Assembly: GCF_000472925.1 (NCBI RefSeq)
Contig: NZ_AXAS01000021.1
Coordinates: 95,660 to 159,659, forward strand
Length of the DNA: 64,000 nucleotides
Direction: 5' to 3'
DNA from: Bradyrhizobium sp. Ec3.3
GTDB lineage: Bacteria > Pseudomonadota > Alphaproteobacteria > Rhizobiales > Xanthobacteraceae
This document shows, piece by piece, positions 7,981 to 18,125 of this stretch. The position numbers and the translations under genes are program-made. Every line of letters starts with the position of its first letter. Positions within the stretch are counted from its first letter, which is position 1. The notes under the pieces are model-generated. The model saw only the letters and a program-made list of their open reading frames with translations, ran no database searches and was not told the origin of the DNA.

Positions 7981-8826
7981 ATGGGCCTGCAACAAACAAA
8001 AATCGAATCGCTTCCCTTCGTCACAGCCGAGCTCAACTATCTCGCATCCACGTCGGGCAAACCGCGCACCTACGCGTTTGATCCGCCGCCGGGCGAGCCA
8101 AAGACCACCTCATTGCCCGAGCCGCACCAGGTCCCGATGTTCGACGGGCGTCTGATCGCGGAAAACTTCTCGCTCGACCGCGAAGGCTTTGCGCTGGTGC
8201 GCCATCCGACGCGCGTGAGGGATTTTTACAACGACGAGGAGGTGAGGGCGGTCTACTACCCCGCCGTCGAAGCTTTTCTCCGCGCAACGTTGAAGGCCGA
8301 GCGCGTCGTCATCTTCGATCACACCGTGCGCAGGCGCGTCGATGGCGCGGCCGACATCCGCGGCGCAGGTCCGCGCCAGCCCGCAACGCGCGTGCATGTC
8401 GACCAGACCGTTGCCTCGGGCGCCAACCGCGTCCGCGAGCATTTGCCTGATGAGGCCGAGGAGCTTCTCAAGGGTCGTGTGCAAGTCATCAATCTCTGGC
8501 GACCGATCCGCGGTCCCTTGCGCGATTCTCCGCTCGCAATGGCCGACGGTACGACGGTTGCGCCCGGCGATCTCGTCGCCTCCGACCTGATCTATCCCAA
8601 CCGCCGCGGCGAGACCTATTCGGTGAAGTACAATCCGAACCATCGCTGGTTCTATTTCCCGGAGATGACACCGGACGAAGCGCTGCTGCTGAAGTGCTAT
8701 GATTCCGCAACCGACGGCCGCACCCGCTTCGGGCCGCATACCGCCTTTGTCGATCCGACCACGCCGGCCGATGCACCCCCACGCGAAAGCATCGAACTGC
8801 GGACACTGGTGTTTCACAAACCGTAA
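7981..8826 (+). CDS. CmcJ/NvfI-family iron oxygenase-like protein
   Basis: A 281-residue protein resembling the CmcJ/NvfI (GA4-desaturase-like) family of iron(II)/2-oxoglutarate oxygenases. ATG 7981 was chosen over an open frame 72 bases longer because a GGGAGA ribosome site lies before it. The likely metal ligands are the HVD motif in ATRVHVDQTVASG and the histidine of NPNHRWFYFPEM; RTRFGPHTAF near the end is a family-like segment. It appears to be a single-gene unit ended by a perfect hairpin. Fungal and actinobacterial relatives act in natural-product pathways, but the substrate of this soil-bacterial version is unknown. Confidence 0.72.
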   Translation: MGLQQTKIESLPFVTAELNYLASTSGKPRTYAFDPPPGEPKTTSLPEPHQVPMFDGRLIAENFSLDREGFALVRHPTRVRDFYNDEEVRAVYYPAVEAFLRATLKAERVVIFDHTVRRRVDGAADIRGAGPRQPATRVHVDQTVASGANRVREHLPDEAEELLKGRVQVINLWRPIRGPLRDSPLAMADGTTVAPGDLVASDLIYPNRRGETYSVKYNPNHRWFYFPEMTPDEALLLKCYDSATDGRTRFGPHTAFVDPTTPADAPPRESIELRTLVFHKP

Positions 8827-8840
8827 CAATGTGTGATGGC

Positions 8841-8863
8841 AGTGCCGGGCCAGGCCCGGCACT
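8841..8863 (+). terminator. Hairpin after the CmcJ-like gene
   Basis: AGTGCCGGGCC (8841-8851) and GGCCCGGCACT (8853-8863) form a perfect GC-rich stem 15 bases after the stop codon. There is no T-run, so this is a probable terminator or RNA-stabilising hairpin rather than a textbook intrinsic terminator. Confidence 0.5.
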
Positions 8864-8935
8864 AGCTTCAGGAACTTTGTCGACGAGCTCGCGTTGTTGG
8901 CGCCGGAGGCGGGGTCACCTTAGGTGGGGGACGCC

Positions 8936-9235
8936 ATGCGCGCGCTCATCGCCGTGCTTTTCTTGTTTGCCTTTTTCTCGCCAGCCGACGCAGAGAGCGG
9001 ACTAGCCTCATATTACGGATACGGAAAAGCCGCCAGGAGCGGCGAGATGACGTGTGCCCATCGGACGCGGCCGTTCGGCACCGTGCTCACGGTGTCCTAT
9101 GGCGGGCGCTCTATCCAATGCCGCGTCAACGATCGCGGTCCGTTCATCCGTGGCCGCATCGTTGATCTATCCGTCCCTGCCGCTCGCGCGCTCGGCATGA
9201 TGAGCGCGGGCGTGGTGCGGGTTTCCGTGCAATAG
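8936..9235 (+). CDS. RlpA-like double-psi beta-barrel protein, secreted
   Basis: A 99-residue exported protein. I chose ATG 8936 (MRALIAVLF) rather than the in-frame GTG at 8924, because the GGGGG ribosome site lies between them. The signal peptide runs to about SPADAES. The rest is one RlpA domain: ASYYGYGKAARSGEMTCAHR, PFGTVLTV, the hallmark CRVNDRGPFIRGRIVDLS, and AARALGM. Larger RlpA proteins are septal lytic transglycosylases acting on denuded glycan. This one lacks an SPOR domain and a lipobox, so it is a minimal soluble barrel that may bind or cut peptidoglycan. Confidence 0.85.
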   Translation: MRALIAVLFLFAFFSPADAESGLASYYGYGKAARSGEMTCAHRTRPFGTVLTVSYGGRSIQCRVNDRGPFIRGRIVDLSVPAARALGMMSAGVVRVSVQ

Positions 9236-9294
9236 GCATGCGTCTGCCCGCAAGCTCGCTATAATGCCGCCCAACCAATGTCGAGGGGGGCGCA

Positions 9295-10464
9295 ATGGCG
9301 AAGATCAGGGTGGGGCTCGTGGGGTGCGGCTTCGTTTCGGAGTTGCACATGTGTGCGTTTCGGCGCGTCTATGGCGTCGATGTCGAGGTTGCGGCGGTGG
9401 CCGCGCGCGGCGACCATGTGGTGGAGTTCGCCCGCCGCCATCAGATCGCGCGCAGCTATCGCAGCTTTTCCGACCTGATCGCCGACGCCGATATTGACGT
9501 CGTCGACATCTGCACGCCGCCCAATCTGCATGCGACGATGATCATTGCGGCCATGCAGGCGGGCAAGCACGTGATCTGCGAGAAGCCGTTCGCCGGCTAT
9601 TTCGGCCGCGAGGGCGATGAGCAGCCGATCGGCAGGCACGTGCCGAAGGCGTTGATGTACGAGCGTGTGCTGGAGGAGATGGCAACTACACGCGATGCGA
9701 TACAGCGGACCGGCAAGCTCTTCATGTATGCCGAGGATTGGGTCTATGCGCCGGCTGTGACCAAGACCGCCGAAATCATCAGGGCGACGAAGGACAAGAT
9801 CCTGTTCATGAAAGGCGAGGAGAGCCATTCCGGCTCGCATGCCGCGCACGCCGCGCAATGGGCGATGACCGGCGGCGGCTCGCTGATCCGCATGGGCTGC
9901 CACCCGCTGTCGGCCGTGCTGTACCTGAAGCAGGTCGAGGCGAAAGCGCGTGGTGAGACGATTCGTGTCGCGAGCGTCACCTGCGATGTCGGCAACGTCA
10001 CCGCCGGTCTCAAGCCGGAGGAGCGCACCTACATCAAGGCCAACCCGGTCGATGTCGAGGATTGGGGCACGCTCACCATCACCTTCTCCGACGGTACCAA
10101 GGCCACGGTGTTTTCCGGCGACATGATCATGGGCGGCGTGCGCAACCTGATCGAGACCTACACCAGCGGCGGCTCGCTGTTCGCCAACATCACGCCGAAC
10201 ACGCATTTGATGAGCTACCAGACCAGCGAGGAGAAGCTCGCCTCGGTCTACATCACTGAAAAGGTCGACCGCAAAACCGGCTGGCAATATGTCTGCCTCG
10301 AAGAGGAATGGACGCGCGGCTATTTGCAGGAGATCCAGGATTTCATGGAGTGCGTGGCGACCGGACGACAACCGCTCTCCGATCTCGCGCTGGCCTATGA
10401 GACGATCAAGGTGAACTACGCCGGTTACTGGGCAGCGGACGAGGGCAGGCGGGTGGTGTTATAG
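9295..10464 (+). CDS. Gfo/Idh/MocA-family NAD(P)-dependent oxidoreductase
   Basis: A 389-residue cytoplasmic dehydrogenase preceded by a strong GAGGGGGG ribosome site. The N-terminal Rossmann fold shows VGLVGCGFVSELH and DVVDICTPPNLHA; the conserved EKP motif is at CEKPFAGYF, and the C-terminal alpha/beta domain follows. A segment after EKP (FGREGDEQPIGRHVPKALM) appears as an insertion relative to typical members. Family members oxidise sugars, inositols or sugar acids with NAD(P). No catabolic partner is adjacent: the next gene is on the opposite strand beyond a repeat, so the substrate is open. Confidence 0.85.
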   Translation: MAKIRVGLVGCGFVSELHMCAFRRVYGVDVEVAAVAARGDHVVEFARRHQIARSYRSFSDLIADADIDVVDICTPPNLHATMIIAAMQAGKHVICEKPFAGYFGREGDEQPIGRHVPKALMYERVLEEMATTRDAIQRTGKLFMYAEDWVYAPAVTKTAEIIRATKDKILFMKGEESHSGSHAAHAAQWAMTGGGSLIRMGCHPLSAVLYLKQVEAKARGETIRVASVTCDVGNVTAGLKPEERTYIKANPVDVEDWGTLTITFSDGTKATVFSGDMIMGGVRNLIETYTSGGSLFANITPNTHLMSYQTSEEKLASVYITEKVDRKTGWQYVCLEEEWTRGYLQEIQDFMECVATGRQPLSDLALAYETIKVNYAGYWAADEGRRVVL

Positions 10465-10501
10465 AGCTTTCTTCTGGGTGAAGCAGCCGCGCATGCTGCT
10501 A

Positions 10502-10652
10502 TCCCTTCTCCCCTTGTGGGAGAAGGTGGCGCGAAGCGCCGGATGAGGGGGTCTATCCGCGAGTCCAACTGAGAGAGGTGTTCGCGGAGAGAACCCCTCA
10601 CCCGTCTCGCCGCTGAAGCGGCGAGCCACCCTCTCCCGCAAGGGGAGAGGGG
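10502..10652. repeat. Two inverted copies of a dispersed intergenic repeat
   Basis: Two copies of a GC-rich unit face each other. Left: CCCTTCTCCCCTTGTGGGAG followed by AAGGTGGCGCGAAGCGCC and ATGAGGGG. Right, on the other strand: CCCTCTCCCCTTGCGGGAG with GTGGCTCGCC and GTGAGGGG. Each copy contains its own small hairpin. The arrangement between two convergent genes (10464 and 10689) could terminate transcription from both sides. Similar elements are widespread in Proteobacteria, as far as I recall. Confidence 0.65.
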
Positions 10653-10688
10653 AAGAGTCAGCGCCAGCTTAACGTTCGTAAACGCGTC

Positions 10689-11999
10689 CTACGCCCCGTA
10701 CGTCGATCCCTTCGGCAGCGGAAACACCGGATCCTGGGTCCGGATGTTCGTCGGCCACACCACCGAGATGTGCTCGCCGGCATTTTGCATCACGACCGGC
10801 GTCGAGCGCTCGTTCTGGCCGGAGAGCGGCGTGCCCGGCGGGAAGAACTTTACGCCGTAGCCCTGGATGGTGCCGCCCGCGGGGATGTCGACGTCGAGCG
10901 CGGCCTTGCGGATCGCATCGGGGTCGAAGCTGCCGTATTTCTCCTTCGCCACCGGCAGCACGTTGTTGAGCAGCACCCAGGTCTGGTTGAAGCCCATCGA
11001 GCAGTGCGGCGGCACGTCGGTCGCGCCGGTCTTCGCCTGGTAGCGCGAAACCATGGTCTTGATGAGATCGCCCATGCCGGGGGCGAGCTTCGACGGATCG
11101 AGCAGCTGTGCCGGCACCGGATCGATGTTGCAGAAATTGTCGATGTCGGCGCCAAACGTCGTGCGCAGCTTGTCGAGCTGGCTGTAGCCGGCGCCGGCGC
11201 CGAACAGCATCTTGAAGCGCAGCCCGCTCTCGCGCGCCTGGCGCAGAAACAGCGTGATGTCGGGGTTGTATCCGGCATGCGAGATGACGTCGGCCTTGGC
11301 GCGCTTGATCTTGGTGACGAGTACCGAGAGATCGGGCGCGGAGGCCGAATACCCCTCTTTCAGCGCCACCTGAACTCCAGCCTCCTTGGCATAGGTTTCG
11401 TCGGCGGCGGCCACGCCCACCCCATAGGGGCCGTCCTCGTGAATCAGCGCGACCTTGACGTCCTTCGGATCCATGCCGAGCTTGGCTTTCGCATGCTCGG
11501 CGAGGAAGCCCGCGAAGGCCTGGCCGTACTGGTCGGAGTGGATCTGCGCGCGGAAAACGTACTGCAGGTTCTTGTCCTTGAACACGGCGGTCGAGACCGC
11601 GGTCGTGATCCAGAGGATCTTCTTCTGTTGCTCGACCTTGGCGGAGAGCGGAACGGCGTGCGAGCTCGCATAGACGCCGTTGATGATGTCCACCTTCTCC
11701 TGGTTGATCAGCCGCTCGGCTTCGTTGATTGCGACGTCGGGCTTGCTCTGCGAGTCCGCGGCAACAGGCACGATCTTGGTCTTGCCGCCGATGCCGCCCT
11801 TCTCGTTGACGAGGTCGATCGCGATCTGTGCGCCGATCGAGGAAGCGACCGAGCCGCCCGCCGCAAACGGGCCGGTCAGATCGTAGATCACACCGATGCG
11901 CAAAGTTTCAGCTTGTGCCTGGGCGCGTGTCCAATCGAGGCTGAGTGCGGCGGCGGCAGCCGCCGAGGTCTTCAGCAGTGTCCTGCGTGAAGTCGGCAT
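10689..11999 (-). CDS. LivK-type ABC substrate-binding protein, Tat-exported, orphan
   Basis: A 436-residue binding protein of the branched-chain amino acid (Peripla_BP_6) family. It starts at 11999 behind GGGAGGATAG. The N-terminus MPTSRRTLLKTSAAAAAALS is a twin-arginine signal. The mature domain has LRIGVIYDLTGPFAAGG, IAIDLVNEKGGIGG, VDIINGVYASSHAVPLS and a long second lobe ending PVFPLPKGSTYGA. No Liv permease or ATPase is adjacent, so it either shares a transporter encoded elsewhere or senses ligand. Such proteins in rhizobia bind amino acids, aromatic acids or amides; the ligand is not readable here. Confidence 0.85.
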   Translation of the reverse strand: MPTSRRTLLKTSAAAAAALSLDWTRAQAQAETLRIGVIYDLTGPFAAGGSVASSIGAQIAIDLVNEKGGIGGKTKIVPVAADSQSKPDVAINEAERLINQEKVDIINGVYASSHAVPLSAKVEQQKKILWITTAVSTAVFKDKNLQYVFRAQIHSDQYGQAFAGFLAEHAKAKLGMDPKDVKVALIHEDGPYGVGVAAADETYAKEAGVQVALKEGYSASAPDLSVLVTKIKRAKADVISHAGYNPDITLFLRQARESGLRFKMLFGAGAGYSQLDKLRTTFGADIDNFCNIDPVPAQLLDPSKLAPGMGDLIKTMVSRYQAKTGATDVPPHCSMGFNQTWVLLNNVLPVAKEKYGSFDPDAIRKAALDVDIPAGGTIQGYGVKFFPPGTPLSGQNERSTPVVMQNAGEHISVVWPTNIRTQDPVFPLPKGSTYGA

Positions 12000-12168
12000 C
12001 CTATCCTCCCTTCGAACCTTCGGTTGAGACCGGCTCTATGCCTGTTTTTGCCAAGTATTTGGAGGGGATGGTGGAAAGTCAACATGCGCCGCACTAGGCA
12101 ATTCGGACATGCCCGCGGCCATGATCGAGATCAAGGCGCCTGTTCGCCAGCCCGACTAACAAGACATC

Positions 12169-12753
12169 ATGGATGTCGTCCCCTTCGTCGCTGCCGCAGC
12201 CTCGCTGCTGGCAATTCCCGGCCCGACCAATACGCTGCTAGCCACCTCCGGTGCGTCGGTCGGCTGGTCGCGCTCGCTTCATCTGTTGGCAGCCGAACTC
12301 GCGGGTTACCTGCTGGCGATCCTTATCCTGCGCGCGCTGCTGGCCCCGCTGATGATCGCGGTGCCGATGGTCGGCACCGCATTGCGCGTCGTGGTCGCGC
12401 TCTACCTTGTCCATCTTGCCGTGCTGCTGTGGCGTCACGGCGCCAGCGACTTCGGCAGCCATGCGCCGGTGACGTTTCAGCGCGTGCTGATCACGACCCT
12501 GCTCAATCCGAAGGCGATCATCTTTGCATCCGCCCTGCTGCCGTTCGAGGTCGGCGCTTGCGATCTCATGCCACGACTCGCCTTGCTCGCGGCCCAGATC
12601 GCCACGATCGGCTCGGCCTGGATTGCGCTCGGCGTCTCGCTCGGCTGCGGGTTTGACGGGATCGGGCGTCCCGCTCTCGTCTACAAGCTCAGCGCGATTG
12701 CACAGGTCATTCTCGCCGGCATGATCGGCACGCACTCCCTCGGGATCGCTTAA
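12169..12753 (+). CDS. LysE/RhtB-family amino acid exporter
   Basis: A 194-residue integral membrane protein with about six hydrophobic segments. The family hallmark is near the N-terminus (IPGPTNTLLATSGASVGWSRS, resembling the PGP motif of LysE/RhtB), with LLNPKAIIFASALLPF in the middle. It should export amino acids or similar small metabolites using the proton gradient. A longer alternative reading frame overlaps the start but lacks this motif. The ribosome site is weak, so the exact start is less certain. It stands alone between a leftward binding-protein gene and the sugar importer operon. Confidence 0.8.
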   Translation: MDVVPFVAAAASLLAIPGPTNTLLATSGASVGWSRSLHLLAAELAGYLLAILILRALLAPLMIAVPMVGTALRVVVALYLVHLAVLLWRHGASDFGSHAPVTFQRVLITTLLNPKAIIFASALLPFEVGACDLMPRLALLAAQIATIGSAWIALGVSLGCGFDGIGRPALVYKLSAIAQVILAGMIGTHSLGIA

Positions 12754-13093
12754 GGCCGTTACGCAGCCCCGCCTGACCTGATCGAGGCAGGCGGACATGG
12801 CCGATCAGCATGCCGGCGGCGCCGCGCGCATTTTCCCCTGAGTATCATTCTTTTGCTCCATCGTCGGTGCGTGCGCGCACGCGCTGTGGGAAGTCGCATT
12901 GCCTCCCGTTTTTGTGATGGATTTCTGCTGGCTTGTTCGGCGCCAGCCGAGGGCGACGATGGGCCTTCGGCTTGTGCGCATCGCGGATTGCATGCCATCC
13001 TAACGAGGCAAATTGCATGGGAAGCCCAATTCCCGGCATGGCCATCGAGCCAGTTTTAAGGGTTGGAACGCAAAACGCTCAAGGAGAAGGGAC
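12754..13093 (+). promoter_or_regulatory. Gene-free stretch before the sugar importer operon
   Basis: No ORF here has a ribosome site and family signature; several 60-80-codon frames overlap one another on both strands and look like shadows of GC-rich DNA. The AAGGAGAAGG ribosome site of the binding-protein gene lies at its right end (13081-13090). The operon promoter should lie here, but I cannot point to convincing -35 and -10 boxes. Confidence 0.35.
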
Positions 13094-14224
13094 ATGGAAT
13101 GGACGCATCGTCTTGCAGGGCTGGCTTGCGCCGGTCTCCTGCTATCCCCGGTCAGTGCTTTGGCAGGCCCCAAGGTGGTGTCCGGTCCGGGCGCCGATCC
13201 CGGATGTTTCAAGCCTTGGTCCAGCCAGACCAAGTTCTTCCAGTGGGATAAGAAGCCGGGGCCTTACAAGATTGCCCTCGTCAACGGCTTCGTCGGCAAC
13301 ACCTGGCGCATCCAGATGGTGAAGACGGCGAAGGCCTTCGCCGAGCAGCCCGGCATCAAGGAGAACATCAAGGAGTTCAAGGTGGTCTCCACCGGTACCG
13401 ATGTTGCAGCGCAACTCGGCGCGATGGAGGACTTCATCAATCAAGGCTTCGACGGCATCGTCACCATCGCGGTGGCGCCCGACGGTTTTGATCGCATCAT
13501 CCGTCTCGCCGACAAGAACAACGTGGTGGTCGTTCCCTTCGACAACATCCTCGACACCGACAAGGTGATGATGGTCAACGAGGACCAGAAGGAGATGGGC
13601 CGCATGTCGGCGAAATGGATCATGGATGAAAGCGGCAAGAAGTCCGGCGACATCCTGGAGGTCCGCGGCCTGCCCGGCAATTCGGTCGATCGCGACCGCC
13701 ATATCGGCTTCCGCGAGGTGATGGAAGCGCCCGGCAACAGCTTCAAGATCACCGAAGTGGTTGGCAATTGGGATACCGGCACCTCGCAGAAGGTGACCGC
13801 AGACGCGCTTGCGGTCCACGGTCATTTCGACGGGGTGTTCACGCAAGGCGGCTCCGACGGCACCGTGCAGGCGATGATGTCGGCCAAGCATCCCTTCGTG
13901 CCGATGTCGGGCGAGGGCGAGAACGAGTACCGCAAGCAGATCGCCGATCACGCCAAGGACGGCCTCAAGGGTATGTCCTACGGTCAGTCGCCGGCGCTGG
14001 TCGCCATCGCCATGAAGGCGGCGATCTCGGCGCTCCAGGGCAATCCCATGCCGCAGCTGATCTCGATCCCGATTCCGGTCGCGACCTACAAGGATCTCAA
14101 GCCCGGCACCAACTACTGGCCGGACCTCAACGCGAACTTCTTCGCGCCAAACCAGTTCACGCCCTGCGGCGTGAATTTCACCGCGCCGGAGATCATGTCG
14201 CAAAGCGAAAAGAATACCCAGTGA
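13094..14224 (+). CDS. Sugar ABC transporter substrate-binding protein (Peripla_BP_4 type)
   Basis: A 376-residue periplasmic binding protein, first gene of a four-gene CUT2 sugar importer. ATG 13094 follows AAGGAGAAGG; the in-frame ATG 81 bases upstream has no such site. Signal peptide ends near SALAGPK. The body has the ribose/galactose-binding-protein fold: YKIALVNGFVGNTWRIQMVKT, AMEDFINQGFDGIVTIAVAP, NNVVVVPFDNI, and HFDGVFTQGGSDGTVQAM. It is longer than RbsB (about 300 residues), with an N-terminal GADPGCFKPWSS segment and a long C-terminal tail that contain two of its cysteines. Ligand: a sugar or polyol, identity unknown. Confidence 0.87.
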   Translation: MEWTHRLAGLACAGLLLSPVSALAGPKVVSGPGADPGCFKPWSSQTKFFQWDKKPGPYKIALVNGFVGNTWRIQMVKTAKAFAEQPGIKENIKEFKVVSTGTDVAAQLGAMEDFINQGFDGIVTIAVAPDGFDRIIRLADKNNVVVVPFDNILDTDKVMMVNEDQKEMGRMSAKWIMDESGKKSGDILEVRGLPGNSVDRDRHIGFREVMEAPGNSFKITEVVGNWDTGTSQKVTADALAVHGHFDGVFTQGGSDGTVQAMMSAKHPFVPMSGEGENEYRKQIADHAKDGLKGMSYGQSPALVAIAMKAAISALQGNPMPQLISIPIPVATYKDLKPGTNYWPDLNANFFAPNQFTPCGVNFTAPEIMSQSEKNTQ

Positions 14225-14246
14225 CGGAGCTGGAGATGTATTGCTT

Positions 14247-14270
14247 GCGGCCCGGCCTTGGCCGGGCCGC
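14247..14270 (+). terminator. Intra-operon hairpin after the binding-protein gene
   Basis: GCGGCCCGGC (14247-14256) and GCCGGGCCGC (14261-14270) form a perfect 10-base stem with loop CTTG between the binding-protein and ATPase genes. There is no T-run. Such stems often protect the upstream message, so that more binding protein than ATPase is made. Confidence 0.5.
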
Positions 14271-14289
14271 CGTTGCGTGAGAACGTGCC

Positions 14290-15829
<1,540 letters not shown>

Positions 15830-15837
<8 letters not shown>

Positions 15838-16942
15838 CGATGTGGCCATTCGCGTCCGCCAGAACGTCGGCATCGTCACCGCTGTCCTGTTGTTCTGCGT
15901 CCTCTACGTCCTCTACAACCTCGCGCATCCCAAGGGCTTCTCCTCGGCCGTTCTGGTGCAGAACGGCGACGAGATCTTTGCGCTGGCCATGCTGGCCATG
16001 GCCCAGACCGTTCCAGTGCTGGCGTCGGGGCTCGATCTCTCGGTCGGCGCCGTCATGACCATGGTGGGATGCTTTGCGAGCTATCTGCTCACGGGCACGG
16101 CGGGCGGCACGCCGCTGCATCTCGATCTCTTCGGCCTGCATCTTTTCCTGGGCACCTTTCCCGGCGACATCAGCGGCATCCTGCTCGGGATCGTCGTGTG
16201 CCTTGCCATCGGCGCACTGGCCGGCTTCGTCAACGGCTGTGTCGTCGTCTATGGACGCATCCAGCCGATCATCGCCACGCTCGCGACCGGCGCGGTCTAT
16301 ATCGGCATCGCGCTGTTCCTGCGGCCGACGCCGGGTGGCAAGATCGACGAGGATCTCAACTGGGCGCTGACCAATTCGCTCGGCGATTTCGCTGCGACCG
16401 TGCACATCTTCGACGATGGTGCGGCAGGCTGGTTCGCGCCGGTAGCCTGGATTCCGGTGCCCTTCGTGCTGCTGGTCCTGATCGCGCTCCTCGTCTGGGT
16501 GCCGTTCCGCCGCTCCGTTCTCGGCCGCGCCGTTTATGCGGTCGGCTCGGCCGAAGGCGCGGCCTATATGTCGGGACTGCCCGTTGACCGCGCCAAGATC
16601 GCGGCCTTCACGCTCGCGGGCTTTTTCGCCGGTTGCGGCGGACTTTTTCTCGCCATCCAGACCTCCTCGGGCAATGCCGACATTCCGCAGGCCGGCGCCT
16701 ATACGCTCAACTCCATCGCCTCCGTCGTGATCGGCGGAACGTCGCTGCTCGGCGGCACCGGCAGCGCGATCGGCTCGATCTTCGGGGCCATGATCCTGCG
16801 CGTGATCTCCTTCTTCTTCCGCATCTTCGACATCGCGCCCCTGCTGCAACCGCTGTTCGAGGGCCTGATCCTGCTGGCAGCGGTCAGCATCGGCGCGCTC
16901 GGCGTCTTGCGCGTCAGGAACACGCTGGAGCTCTTCCGATGA
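15830..16942 (+). CDS. Sugar ABC transporter permease 1 (RbsC-like)
   Basis: A 370-residue inner-membrane permease of the BPD_transp_2 family. ATG 15830 overlaps the ATPase stop by 8 bases. Typical motifs are PVLASGLDLSVGAVMTMVG, GFVNGCVVVYGRIQPIIATLATGAVYIGIAL and SIASVVIGGTSLLGGTGSAIGSIFGAM. It has about nine or ten hydrophobic segments and a longer middle periplasmic or cytoplasmic insert (RPTPGGKIDEDLNWALTNS to GWFAPVAW) than RbsC. It presumably pairs with the different permease encoded next, forming a heterodimeric channel; this matches the asymmetric ATPase. Confidence 0.88.
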
Positions 16943-17898
16943 CATCGGCCTCTCTCAGCCTCTCGCGCGACGATCGCCCGATCCTGATTGCGGCGCTGTT
17001 CATCCTCGTCATCCTGGTCGCGGGCACCGTTTATACATTCGCCCGTTTCGGCAGCGCGCCACTGCTGTCGCCGACCTATCTGTTGCAGCAGCTCCAGATC
17101 GGCGCCTTCCTCGGTATCGTCGCGGCCGGCATGATGGTCGTGATCCTGATCGCCCAGATTGACCTTTCGGTGCCGTGGACGCTCGCCGCCGCCGCGATGA
17201 TGGCGACGTCGATCGGCGGACCGCTCGCGATTCCCGTCGGGCTCGGCATCGGGCTTCTGGTCGGGCTCGTCAACGGCATCGGTGTCGCGTACTTGCGCGT
17301 GCCCTCGATGATCTTCACCCTCGGCGTCAACGCGGTGATGCGCGGCCTGATGGTTGCCCATACCGGCGGCTACGCGCCGCAGACGGCCGCCACCGATTTG
17401 ATGCGGACGCTCGCCGCCGACCGTACGCTGGGCATTCCCAACGCCTTGTTCGTCTGGGCCGCGGTGTCCGTGCTGGTCGCCGTCATGCTCCAGCGCACCG
17501 CGCTCGGCCGTTACATCTATGCCATCGGCAACAAGGAAGCGGCCGCGTATCTCGCCGGCGTCGACACGCGCCGCGTCACCGTGATCTGCTTCGTCATCTG
17601 TGGTGTCGCGGCCGCGCTCGCGGGCGTGCTGCTCGCCGGCTATTCCACAAAGGCCTATCAGGGCATGGGAGACGCCTATCTATTGCCGTCGATCGCGGCG
17701 GTGGTGATCGGTGGCACCAACATTTTGGGCGGCCGCGGCCGCTATCTCGGCACGCTGATAGGCGTCGTGCTGATCGTGCTGCTCAACAGCGTGCTCTCGA
17801 TCATGGACATGCCCGAGGCCGGCCGCCAGGTGATCTACGGCCTCGTCATCATCTTCATGCTGCTGGTCTATGGTCGCGGCGAACGCGTCACGAGCTGA
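16939..17898 (+). CDS. Sugar ABC transporter permease 2 (RbsC-like)
   Basis: A 319-residue BPD_transp_2 permease, last gene of the importer, with an ATGA overlap to permease 1. Motifs: GMMVVILIAQIDLSVPWTLA, VNGIGVAYLRVPSMIFTLGVNAVMRGLM, YAIGNKEAAAYLAGVDTRRV, and PSIAAVVIGGTNILGGRGRYLGT. It lacks the long middle insert of permease 1. Two non-identical permeases in one CUT2 operon are a recognised arrangement in rhizobia. The operon then ends, with an imperfect inverted repeat (GGTCAGA 17938-17944, TCTGACC 17961-17967) about 40 bases downstream. Confidence 0.88.
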   Translation: MTSASLSLSRDDRPILIAALFILVILVAGTVYTFARFGSAPLLSPTYLLQQLQIGAFLGIVAAGMMVVILIAQIDLSVPWTLAAAAMMATSIGGPLAIPVGLGIGLLVGLVNGIGVAYLRVPSMIFTLGVNAVMRGLMVAHTGGYAPQTAATDLMRTLAADRTLGIPNALFVWAAVSVLVAVMLQRTALGRYIYAIGNKEAAAYLAGVDTRRVTVICFVICGVAAALAGVLLAGYSTKAYQGMGDAYLLPSIAAVVIGGTNILGGRGRYLGTLIGVVLIVLLNSVLSIMDMPEAGRQVIYGLVIIFMLLVYGRGERVTS

Positions 17899-18125
17899 CG
17901 AATCTCAGTCCGTTCCCTAGAGCTTGATAGGTTAGGTGGTCAGATTGTGCCTGTCAGGGGTCTGACCATCCCACCGCCCGATGATAGCATCATGCCCCTG
18001 ATTTGCCCGACGTGTCAAATGATTTCGTAAAATCGTAAATCATCGCGCCATTCGCCACCGGCTACTTTGCATGGGGTTGTTTTCGATACTTTTGTTGTGC
18101 GGTTGGGGGAGCCTCGCGGCGCTCC

